A stretch of 5,769 bases of DNA from Halorhodospira sp. (GTDB taxonomy: Bacteria > Pseudomonadota > Gammaproteobacteria > Nitrococcales > Halorhodospiraceae), in the NCBI GenBank assembly GCA_007127935.1, contig SKYL01000044.1:1-5769 (forward strand). The letters run 5' to 3'. How positions within the stretch are numbered: position 1 is the first letter of the stretch; each line of letters starts with the position of its first letter. The notes under the pieces are model-generated. The model was not told the DNA's origin. It did not search any database and saw only the letters and a list, made by a program, of their open reading frames with translations. Shown piece by piece: positions 1-5,769 of the stretch. The position numbers were made by a program, and so were the translations under genes.

Positions 1-635
1 AAGGCCCCGACGATGACGTAGGGCCGCTTTTCCGCCAACGCCTGGGGCGTCGTCGCACCCGTATGGACCAGCAGGATGGTGGCAATGGGCACCTGAAAGG
101 CGACACCGAAGGCGAAGAAGATGGTGAGCACAAAGGAGAGATACTCGCCGATGTCGGTCATCATCGAGACCCCCTCGGGGGTCACATAGGCGAAGAAGGC
201 GAAGGCCAGCGGGAAGACCGCGAAGTAGGCGAAGGCGGCGCCGGCGTAGAAGAGCCCCGTGCTGGAGACCACCAGCGGCCAGACCAATCGGCGCTCGTGA
301 CGGTAGAGCCCCGGCGCGACAAAGGCCCATATCTGGTAGAGCGTGTACGGCACGGTGGCAAAGACGGCGGCCACCAGGGCGAGCTTCATCGGGATCAGAA
401 AGGGGGACGCCACCTTGATGGCGATCATCGACGTGCCCTCGGGGAGCACCTCGCGCAACGGCCCGGAGAGGGCGGCGTAGATCTCGTCGGCAAAAGGGTA
501 GAAGGCCAAAAACGCCAACAGGACGGCCGCCACGACCTTGAACAAGCGACTGCGGAGTTCCAGCAGATGGGCCAGCAGGGGCTGGTCCTGCATCGTCTCC
601 TCGGTCTCCTCGTCGGTGCGGTTTCCCGGGCTCAC
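1..635 (-). CDS. tatC: Sec-independent protein translocase TatC (C-terminus cut off by window edge)
   Basis: TatC is the multi-spanning inner-membrane subunit that, with TatB, recognises twin-arginine signal peptides. My translation gives 211 residues; the family is about 250, so the last part lies outside the window. Visible landmarks are the N-terminal QPLLAHLLELRSRL (residues 18-31), the first membrane span (about 33-48), VASPFLIPMKL (75-85), and LYRHERR (110-116), whose E114 matches the essential Glu103 of E. coli TatC. EYLSFVL (164-170) and the TM4 segment FGVAFQVP follow. Q181 replaces the Glu170 of E. coli; I recall Gln as a tolerated variant there. I chose the GTG at 635 because it overlaps the tatB stop as GTGA and has GGGAGG seven bases upstream. 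An in-frame ATG at 593, preceded by GAGGAG at close spacing, would give a start nearer to E. coli TatC and remove a 14-residue acidic leader. Identity is very secure; the start is less so. Confidence 0.95.
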   Translation of the reverse strand, partial: MSPGNRTDEETEETMQDQPLLAHLLELRSRLFKVVAAVLLAFLAFYPFADEIYAALSGPLREVLPEGTSMIAIKVASPFLIPMKLALVAAVFATVPYTLYQIWAFVAPGLYRHERRLVWPLVVSSTGLFYAGAAFAYFAVFPLAFAFFAYVTPEGVSMMTDIGEYLSFVLTIFFAFGVAFQVPIATILLVHTGATTPQALAEKRPYVIVGA

Positions 636-1087
636 CGGTCCGCCTCCCGATCCGAGGCGCCGGCGCCGGTCTCAGGCGGGTTGGAGGGCGCTTCCGCCTG
701 CTTGGGCGCCTCCACGGCCTTCTTGGTCTCCTCGGCCGCCGACTCGATGCTCGACAGCGGCTCATCGACAATGCCAGTCTGCAGCTTGCGCCGGACCTCG
801 GCCACCTCCTTCTCGAAGTCCCAACCGACCTTCTCGACCTGGCGGCCCTCCTCCTCCACTTGGCGGCCGATGCCGTCCACCTCCTTGCGGATCGAGTCGC
901 CCGCCTTGCGCAGGTCCTCGATGCGCAACTCGCGCTCTACTTCACTCTTGGCGGCGTTGAAGGCGCCCCGCGCCCGGCCGATCCAGTAGCCCAGCACCCG
1001 CGCCGTGCGCGCCATCCTCTCGGGCCCCAGGATCAGGAGCCCGATAAGGAAGATGACCAGAACCTCCCAGAGGCCGAGATCAAACAT
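632..1087 (-). CDS. tatB: Sec-independent protein translocase TatB
   Basis: TatB (151 residues) is a single-span membrane protein that forms the twin-arginine signal-peptide receptor with TatC. The N-terminus MFDLGLWEVLVIFLIGLLIL is the membrane helix and carries the conserved Glu8. The GPERM hinge (21-25) follows, then an amphipathic helix (about 26-45). A long, highly charged helical region runs to about residue 102 and includes a short local repeat, GRQVEEE/GRQVEKV (74-87). The last 40 residues are Ala/Glu/Pro rich and probably disordered, as in other TatB proteins. TatB and not TatA is indicated by the MFD(I/L)G start, Glu8, GPER in place of FGTKK, and the greater length. It begins 26 bases after the tatA stop with only a weak GGCGAG-like ribosome site, and its stop overlaps the tatC GTG. 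Confidence 0.96.
   Translation of the reverse strand: MFDLGLWEVLVIFLIGLLILGPERMARTARVLGYWIGRARGAFNAAKSEVERELRIEDLRKAGDSIRKEVDGIGRQVEEEGRQVEKVGWDFEKEVAEVRRKLQTGIVDEPLSSIESAAEETKKAVEAPKQAEAPSNPPETGAGASDREADR
643..648 (-). promoter_or_regulatory. Shine-Dalgarno supporting the tatC GTG start
   Basis: GGGAGG on the minus strand lies inside the tatB 3' end, seven bases before the GTG at 635. It favours that GTG over the internal ATG at 593. Together with the GTGA stop/start overlap it suggests translation of tatC coupled to tatB. Confidence 0.6.
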
Positions 1088-1113
1088 CGCTCGCCGCCGT
1101 CAGTACGGCCGGC

Positions 1114-1422
1114 TCAGGAGGCTTTGCGGTCTTGTTGCTCGCCGGCGGACTCCGCCGTATCGGCCTTGGCCTGCGCCGCGGGCTGGGCCTCGCGCGCCTG
1201 CGTCGTGCCTTCCGCCGCACCCTCCTGGGCTTGGTTTTCCAGCTGCGACTCGCCTTCCTTCTTCTCGTCGCCTTCCTCGCCGCCCTCGCCCTCCTTCATC
1301 GACTCCTTGAAGCCACGGATGGCGCCCCCGAGGTCACCGCCGAGGTTGCGCAGCTTCTTGGTGCCGAAGAGCAATAGGACGATGAGCAGGATGATCAGCA
1401 ACGACCAGATATTGAAACCCAT
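1114..1422 (-). CDS. tatA: Sec-independent protein translocase TatA
   Basis: TatA (102 residues) is the pore- or membrane-thinning subunit that oligomerises on the TatBC receptor to let folded proteins through. The start MGFNIWSLLIILLIVLLLFG is the short membrane helix. FGTKKLRNLGGDLG (19-32) is the classic TatA hinge and amphipathic-helix signature, followed by AIRGFKESM (34-42). The remaining tail of about 60 residues is acidic then Gln/Ala/Glu rich and looks disordered. The ATG at 1422 is preceded by GGAGGAG (1430-1436) at seven bases. An upstream in-frame start would add residues unlike any TatA, so I reject it. The gene begins 55 bases after hisE and is followed by tatB and tatC, the standard tatABC order. 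Confidence 0.96.
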   Translation of the reverse strand: MGFNIWSLLIILLIVLLLFGTKKLRNLGGDLGGAIRGFKESMKEGEGGEEGDEKKEGESQLENQAQEGAAEGTTQAREAQPAAQAKADTAESAGEQQDRKAS

Positions 1423-1429
1423 GACGACT

Positions 1430-1451
1430 CTCCTCCGGCGCCCATCGGCGC
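1430..1451 (-). promoter_or_regulatory. tatA ribosome binding site with an adjacent GC hairpin
   Basis: GGAGGAG (1430-1436) is a strong Shine-Dalgarno for the tatA ATG at 1422. Directly 5' of it in the transcript is a small inverted repeat, a five-base-pair all-GC stem (1438-1442 with 1447-1451) and a four-base loop. There is no U tract after it, so it is not an intrinsic terminator. Whether it affects translation or mRNA processing between hisE and tatA is speculative. Confidence 0.4.
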
Positions 1452-1477
1452 TGTGAAATAGTATGCAATGCTCCCGG

Positions 1478-1800
1478 TCAGCCTTTCCGGGACGCCTTCT
1501 CTTCGAGGCCGGAGCACCCAAACCGGCGTTCCAACTCCGCCAGCACCTCCCCCGGCGTGATACCCCTGGCCGAAAGCATGATCAGGCTATGGAACCACAG
1601 ATCGGCGGTTTCATAAATGACTTGCTCGCGGTCGCCGCCCTTGGCGGCGATCACCGCCTCGGTGGCCTCCTCGCCGACCTTCTTGAGGATCGCATCGAGC
1701 CCCTTGTGGTGGAGCTTCGCCACATAGGAAGCCTCCGGGTCGCCACCCTTGCGCGCCTCCACCACCGCGGCGAGGCGCTCCAGCGTCTGATTGGAATCCG

Positions 1801-1804
<4 letters not shown>
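1478..1804 (-). CDS. hisE: Phosphoribosyl-ATP pyrophosphatase HisE
   Basis: HisE (108 residues) hydrolyses phosphoribosyl-ATP to phosphoribosyl-AMP and pyrophosphate, the second step of histidine synthesis, in the cytoplasm. It is an all-alpha MazG-like enzyme. The visible signatures are SYVAKLHHKG (26-35), then KKVGEEATEAVIAAK (41-55) with the metal-binding E45, E46 and E49, and ETADLWFHSL (65-74) with E65 and D68. Length is typical for a stand-alone HisE. The ATG at 1804 overlaps the hisF stop as ATGA. The sequence before it shows only a weak ribosome site, so translation probably depends on coupling to hisF. No cyclohydrolase (HisI) domain is fused to it. tatA follows after 55 bases. Confidence 0.96.
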
Positions 1805-2561
<757 letters not shown>

Positions 2562-2565
<4 letters not shown>

Positions 2566-3296
2566 GCCGCCTCCCCGGCGACGCGGATGGCCTCGGCCAG
2601 GTCCATGCCGCCGTCATAAATGGCGCGCCCGACGATGGCCCCGGCGATACCGTCGGCGGCCGCCGCGCTCAAGGCGCGGATATCGTCCAGGGTGCTGACC
2701 CCGCCGGAGGCGATCACCGGCGTCGAGATGGCTCGCGCCAGGTCGCGGGTCGCTTCGACGTTGGCGCCGCGCATCATGCCGTCGCGGCCGATATCGGTGA
2801 AGACCACGGCGGAGACACCGGCGTCCTCGAAGCGGCGGGCCAGGTCCTCGGCGGCCAACTCGGAGGTCTCCGCCCAGCCGTGGGTGGCCACGTAGCCGCC
2901 GCGGGCGTCGATGCCGACGATGATGTGGCCCGGCGCCTCCCGGCAGGCGGTCTTCACGAACTCCGGCTCCCGCGCCGCCCGGGTGCCGAGGATGGCGAAA
3001 TCGACGCCGGCCTCCAGGTAGCAATTCACCGTCTCCAGATCACGCACGCCGCCGCCCACCTGGATGGTGAGGTCGGGGTGGGCCCGGGCGATCTCGCCGA
3101 TGACGCCATCGTGGACGGGGTGCCCCTGCACGGCGCCATCCAGGTCGACGATATGCAAACGCGCCGCCCCGGCGGCCACCCAACGGCCGGCCACCGCCAG
3201 CGGGTCCTGGTCGAAGACTGTCTCATCTTCCATGCGGCCCTGGCGCAGCCGGACGCAGCGCCCTCCCTTGAGATCGATGGCCGGGATGACGATCAC
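2562..3296 (-). CDS. hisA: ProFAR isomerase HisA
   Basis: HisA (244 residues; E. coli HisA is 245) isomerises ProFAR to PRFAR, the substrate of HisF/HisH. It is a (beta/alpha)8 barrel homologous to HisF. The start VIVIPAIDLKGGRCVRL has catalytic D8, and IIVGIDARGG (125-134) has D130. QVGGGVRDLETV (79-90) and VIASGGVSTLDDI (194-206) are the two phosphate-binding half-barrel segments, and FTDIGRDGMMRG (166-177) is the conserved late-barrel motif. The start is the GTG at 3296, because it aligns with the usual HisA N-terminus and has a strong AGGAGG six bases upstream. An ATG at 3329 would add 11 residues and overlap hisH. The GTG falls 13 bases after the hisH stop. Confidence 0.97.
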
Positions 3297-3300
3297 CGCG

Positions 3301-3308
3301 CCCCTCCT
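3301..3308 (-). promoter_or_regulatory. Strong Shine-Dalgarno deciding the hisA GTG start
   Basis: AGGAGGGG on the minus strand starts just after the hisH stop codon (3310-3312), with its AGGAGG core six bases before the GTG at 3296. It is one of the clearest ribosome sites in the window and fixes the hisA start. Confidence 0.7.
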
Positions 3309-3309
3309 G

Positions 3310-3957
3310 TCATGCTTTCCAGACCCCATCCCAGCGGATGAAGTTCTCCAACAGCTTCAGCCCGGCGTGCTGGCTCTTCTCCGGGTGAAACTGCACCGCG
3401 AAACACGAACCGTGCGCCACCGCCGCATGGAACCGGCGGCCGTACTCGGCCTCGCCGACCACATCGGCGGCCTCGGCGGCGTCGGCGTAGTAACTGTGGA
3501 CGAAGTAGAACCAACTGCCGTCCTCGATGCCGTCCCACAGCGGATGGCCTTGGGTCTGGTATACCCGGCTCCACCCCATGTGCGGCACCTTCAGCGGCCG
3601 GCCGTCCGCGTCGGCGACACCGGCGGGGAAGCGCACCGCACGCCCCGGGATGGTGCCGAGGCCGCCGACGCCGCCGCTCTCCTCGCTGCGCTCGAGCAGG
3701 GCCTGCATGCCCAGGCAGATGCCCAGGAACGGCTTGCCCGCCGCCGCCTCGCGCACCGCATCGAGCAGATCGAGGCGGCGGAGTTCCGCCATGCAGTCGC
3801 CCATGGCGCCGACACCGGGGAAGACCACCCGCTCGGCGTCGCGGACCTGCTGCGGGTCCGACGTCACCACCACGTCCACGCCGCTGCCCACCCAGGCCAG
3901 GGCCCGGGAGACGGAGCGCAGATTCCCCATGCCGTAATCGACGACTGCGACCACCAT
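3310..3957 (-). CDS. hisH: Imidazole glycerol phosphate synthase, glutaminase subunit HisH
   Basis: HisH (215 residues) is the class I glutamine amidotransferase that releases ammonia from glutamine and channels it into HisF. The N-terminal VAVVDYGMGNLRSV (3-16) is the HisH signature. PGVGAMGDCM (47-56) forms the oxyanion strand region, GKPFLGICLGMQ (74-85) contains nucleophile C81, and FAVQFHPEKSQ (186-196) contains H191 and E193, completing the catalytic triad. VPHMGWS (124-130) and FVHSYY (152-157) are also typical. The ATG at 3957 is four bases after the hisB stop. Its nearest ribosome site, GGGAG, is about twelve bases away inside hisB, so coupling to hisB is likely. Confidence 0.97.
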   Translation of the reverse strand: MVVAVVDYGMGNLRSVSRALAWVGSGVDVVVTSDPQQVRDAERVVFPGVGAMGDCMAELRRLDLLDAVREAAAGKPFLGICLGMQALLERSEESGGVGGLGTIPGRAVRFPAGVADADGRPLKVPHMGWSRVYQTQGHPLWDGIEDGSWFYFVHSYYADAAEAADVVGEAEYGRRFHAAVAHGSCFAVQFHPEKSQHAGLKLLENFIRWDGVWKA

Positions 3958-3961
3958 GGCG

Positions 3962-4555
3962 TCAGAGCGCTCCCTTGGTGGAGGGAACGGCGTCGCCGGC
4001 GCGGGGGTCGCGGGAGACCGCCTGCCCCAGGGCGCGGCCGAAGGCCTTGAACAAGGTCTCGCAGATGTGGTGCGTATTGCGCCCGCGCAACGCGTCGAGG
4101 TGCAGCGTCACCGCCGCGTGATTGGCCAGGGCGCGGAAGAACTCCTCCACCAGTTCGGTATCGAAGCGGCCCACCGTACCCCGCGGCATCTCCGCCTCGA
4201 AGACCAGGCCGGGCCGCCCCGAGAGGTCGATCACCGCCCGGGAGAGAGCCTCGTCCAGCGGCACGTAGGCGTAGCCGTAGCGGACCACACCGGCCTTGTC
4301 GCCCCAGGCGGCCTGCAGGGCCTGCCCCAGAACGATGCCGACGTCCTCCACCGTGTGGTGGTCGTCCACCTGGGTATCGCCGCGCGCCTGCACGGTCAGG
4401 TCGATCCCGCCGTGGCGCGCCACCTGCTCCAGCATGTGATCGAAGAACGGAACCCCGGTATCGAGTTCCGCGTTACCGGCGCCGTCCAGGTCGACGGCCA
4501 CCCGGACCCGCGTCTCCCGGGTCTCTCGCTCGATTTCGGAACTGCGCTCGCCCAT
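3962..4555 (-). CDS. hisB: Imidazoleglycerol-phosphate dehydratase HisB (dehydratase only)
   Basis: HisB dehydrates imidazole glycerol phosphate to imidazole acetol phosphate, the sixth reaction of the pathway, as a manganese enzyme in the cytoplasm. The protein is 197 residues and has FDHMLEQVARHG (38-49), the metal-binding DDHHTVEDVG (64-73), AYVPLDEALSR (96-106), NHAAVTLH (145-152) and LRGRNTHHICE (156-166), ending PSTKGAL. There is no N-terminal HAD histidinol-phosphatase domain as in the bifunctional E. coli enzyme, so that activity must be encoded elsewhere. I chose the ATG at 4555 because the length and N-terminus match other stand-alone proteobacterial HisB. A GTG at 4561, two codons upstream, has a better-placed GAGGG and is a real alternative. 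The gene starts about 56 bases after dtd and leads the his cluster. Confidence 0.96.
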   Translation of the reverse strand: MGERSSEIERETRETRVRVAVDLDGAGNAELDTGVPFFDHMLEQVARHGGIDLTVQARGDTQVDDHHTVEDVGIVLGQALQAAWGDKAGVVRYGYAYVPLDEALSRAVIDLSGRPGLVFEAEMPRGTVGRFDTELVEEFFRALANHAAVTLHLDALRGRNTHHICETLFKAFGRALGQAVSRDPRAGDAVPSTKGAL

Positions 4556-4611
4556 TTCCACTCAGGCCCTCACCTATCCGAGGCGACAGAGCCGCACAGC
4601 ATATCAGGAAC

Positions 4612-5067
4612 CTATACCGGAGGAGGAACGTCCAACCAGAAGGTCACCGGCCCATCGTTGACCAGCGCCACTTGCATATCCGCGCCGAAGCGGCCGCACG
4701 CCACCCCGCCGGCCGGCTCGCTCCGCCGCACCACCGCCACCAAGTCGTCGAAAAGCCTTCGCGCCACCGCCGGATCGGCGGCCTTGGCGAAACTGGGCCG
4801 CATCCCCTTACGGGTATCCGCGGCCAGGGTGAACTGGGGCACCAGCAGGACGCCGCCGCCCACCTCGAGGACGGAACGGTTCATCCGCCCCGCCTCGTCG
4901 GGAAAAATGCGATACCCCACCAAGCGCTCGGCCAACCGGGACGCCTCCCGGGGTCTGTCACCCGCCACCGCCCCCACCAGCACAGCGATGCCCGGGCCGA
5001 TCTCGCCGACCCGCTCACCGCCGACGGTGACGCTCGCCTCCCGCACCCGCTGCACAAATCCGATCAT
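4612..5067 (-). CDS. dtd: D-aminoacyl-tRNA deacylase (D-Tyr-tRNA deacylase type, DTD)
   Basis: DTD removes D-amino acids (and glycine mischarged on tRNA-Ala) from tRNAs, a quality-control step in translation. The protein is 151 residues against 145 in E. coli, with the extra residues in the C-terminal LDVPPPV. Family landmarks are the start MIGFVQRVREASVTV, GYRIFPDEAGRMNRSV (51-66), QFTLAADTRKGMRPSF (78-93), GRFGADMQVALVNDGPVTFW (125-144), and within the last the Gly-Pro (139-140) of the cross-subunit chiral-proofreading motif. The usual SQFTL motif reads PQFTL here, with Pro at 77. The ATG at 5067 is supported by homology only: no Shine-Dalgarno is visible before it. It lies 34 bases after the phasin-like gene. 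Confidence 0.95.
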   Translation of the reverse strand: MIGFVQRVREASVTVGGERVGEIGPGIAVLVGAVAGDRPREASRLAERLVGYRIFPDEAGRMNRSVLEVGGGVLLVPQFTLAADTRKGMRPSFAKAADPAVARRLFDDLVAVVRRSEPAGGVACGRFGADMQVALVNDGPVTFWLDVPPPV

Positions 5068-5101
5068 GGCGCCATATTGTGCGGGCGGCCCGGTGCCGTG
5101 G

Positions 5102-5683
5102 CTACTTTTTCGTGCCGCCTTTCGCGCCGCCAGCGGCCTTGGCGGACCCGGCCTGCTTTGCGGTCCCGGCAGCCCTTGCGCTACCGGCGGCGGCACCGGC
5201 GCTTTCCGCCGCCGCCTTGGAGATCTCATGCAGCGCGTCCTGGGCCCGCTGGGTCGCCTCCTGCCACGCCTTCAACACGTGCTGGCCGTCGGGTTCCCAC
5301 TGGCCCGCCAGCTTGGCCGGGTCGATCTTCTTTACGTTATCGAGCCACGTGTTCCAAAACTGGGTCTGGTTTTCGGTCCACGCCTTCATCATCTCCTGGC
5401 TCTGGCGCATCATCTCCATCATCGCCTCCGGCGCGGCCTGACCGCCACCGGCCTCCTGGGTGAACTTCCGCGTCCACTCCTGCTGGGCCTCCAGCGCATC
5501 ACCGACCGCCTTTTCCCAGGCGTCCATCTGTTGCTGATACGCCTTTTGCCACTCTTCCGCGCCTGGGGCCGCGGCCGAGCCGCCCATCCCCTTGAGCGCC
5601 TCCAGCCAACCGTCCCACATCTTGCGCTGGAGATCGGTCCAGTGCGCCACCATCTCTTCCATCTGTTTCTGTATATTCATCAT
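5102..5683 (-). CDS. Tryptophan-rich phasin/PhaE-like protein with Ala-Lys tail (putative PHA granule-associated)
   Basis: The function is not certain. The 193-residue product has no signal peptide or membrane span and is predicted by eye to be mostly helical. The N-terminal segment HWTDLQRKMWDGWLEAL (14-30) resembles what I recall of the N-terminus of PhaE, the accessory subunit of class III polyhydroxyalkanoate synthase. PhaE is however about 350 residues and its C-terminal part is absent here. There are 11 Trp and 13 Met residues; Trp pairs recur eleven residues apart (15/26, 45/56, 102/113, 129/140). Residues 155-193 are an Ala/Gly/Lys tail similar in composition to tails of PhaF-type or PhaM-type granule proteins that touch DNA. 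Codon use and GC content match the neighbours. The start is ATG at 5683; the adjacent ATG at 5680 is better spaced (six bases) from AGGAG. A phasin or PHA granule role is inference; a general coiled-coil protein is the alternative. Confidence 0.6.
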   Translation of the reverse strand: MMNIQKQMEEMVAHWTDLQRKMWDGWLEALKGMGGSAAAPGAEEWQKAYQQQMDAWEKAVGDALEAQQEWTRKFTQEAGGGQAAPEAMMEMMRQSQEMMKAWTENQTQFWNTWLDNVKKIDPAKLAGQWEPDGQHVLKAWQEATQRAQDALHEISKAAAESAGAAAGSARAAGTAKQAGSAKAAGGAKGGTKK

Positions 5684-5769
5684 GCACTCCTGGAAAGTCG
5701 ATTGCGGCCTGCGGTGACCCCGCGGCCGGATGACTGGATCGGGAACAGGGCGGGCTGACCACCCCCCGA
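5684..5769. other. Non-coding end of window upstream of the phasin-like gene
   Basis: These 86 bases hold no plausible gene start on either strand. AGGAG (5688-5692 on the minus strand) serves the phasin-like gene. A GC-rich imperfect inverted repeat (GGCCGCGG, then CCGC and GGCC with one bulged base) lies at about 5705-5726. I could not pick out a convincing -35/-10 pair. A promoter for the gene may be here or beyond the edge. Confidence 0.3.

Noticed and set aside
3297..3329. ATG at 3329 as the hisA start
   Set aside because: It adds 11 residues (MGSGKHDRRGA) absent from HisA proteins and overlaps hisH. The GTG at 3296 has an excellent ribosome site and the canonical N-terminus.
4562..4611. 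Extended -10-like TGATATGCT upstream of hisB as a his promoter
   Set aside because: TATGCT matches only four of six consensus bases and no acceptable -35 lies 16-18 bases upstream. dtd runs in the same direction, so read-through is equally possible.
5068..5101. Short inverted repeat CGGC-ACCGG-GCCG after the phasin-like gene as a terminator
   Set aside because: The stem is only four pairs and no T tract follows, so it does not qualify as an intrinsic terminator.
5068..5229. Upstream extension of dtd by about 54 residues
   Set aside because: The added sequence is Pro/Arg-rich, overlaps the phasin-like gene and lacks DTD homology. DTD proteins begin at the M(I/K)xxxQRV segment.
3956..5758. 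A 600-codon open frame on the plus strand, plus several other plus-strand frames of 200-330 codons
   Set aside because: They lie antisense to his, dtd and phasin-like genes with clear family motifs. The translations are low-complexity Arg/His/Pro/Ala/Gly text with no recognisable domain, as expected from GC-rich antisense frames.

Overview
The window is a GC-rich bacterial chromosome segment in which every supported gene lies on the minus strand. Read in the direction of transcription (right to left), the order is: a tryptophan-rich phasin/PhaE-like protein, dtd, hisB, hisH, hisA, hisF, hisE, tatA, tatB and tatC, the last cut off by the left edge. Three things point to a gammaproteobacterium: a stand-alone 197-residue HisB, hisE directly followed by tatABC, and TatA/B/C proteins resembling those of Enterobacteria and Pseudomonas. 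A possible polyhydroxyalkanoate granule protein and the very high GC content would fit a purple-sulfur or halophilic lineage such as the Ectothiorhodospiraceae. That placement is inference from recalled family resemblance, not from a search.

Right part (about 5070-5769): an 86-base non-coding stretch, then a 193-residue protein with 11 tryptophans and an Ala/Lys/Gly tail (5102-5683). Its N-terminus resembles that of PHA synthase subunit PhaE. Next comes dtd (4612-5067), a D-aminoacyl-tRNA deacylase with a Ser-to-Pro change in its first signature motif.

Middle part (about 1478-4555): a compact histidine biosynthesis cluster. HisH and HisF form imidazole glycerol phosphate synthase. HisA supplies its substrate PRFAR, HisB dehydrates the product, and HisE performs an early step (PR-ATP to PR-AMP). 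Genes are separated by 4 to 13 bases or overlap by ATGA, which suggests translational coupling. hisI, often found between hisF and hisE, is absent: the hisF stop and hisE start overlap.

Left part (1-1422): tatA, tatB and tatC, encoding the twin-arginine translocase that exports folded proteins across the inner membrane. tatA starts 55 bases after hisE, so the tat genes could be reached by read-through from the his genes. tatC overlaps tatB by GTGA and lacks its C-terminus here.

This is mostly an ordinary housekeeping region. I see no mobile element, RNA gene, CRISPR array or convincing terminator. The least conventional items are the tryptophan-rich phasin-like protein, the dtd motif change and the missing hisI.
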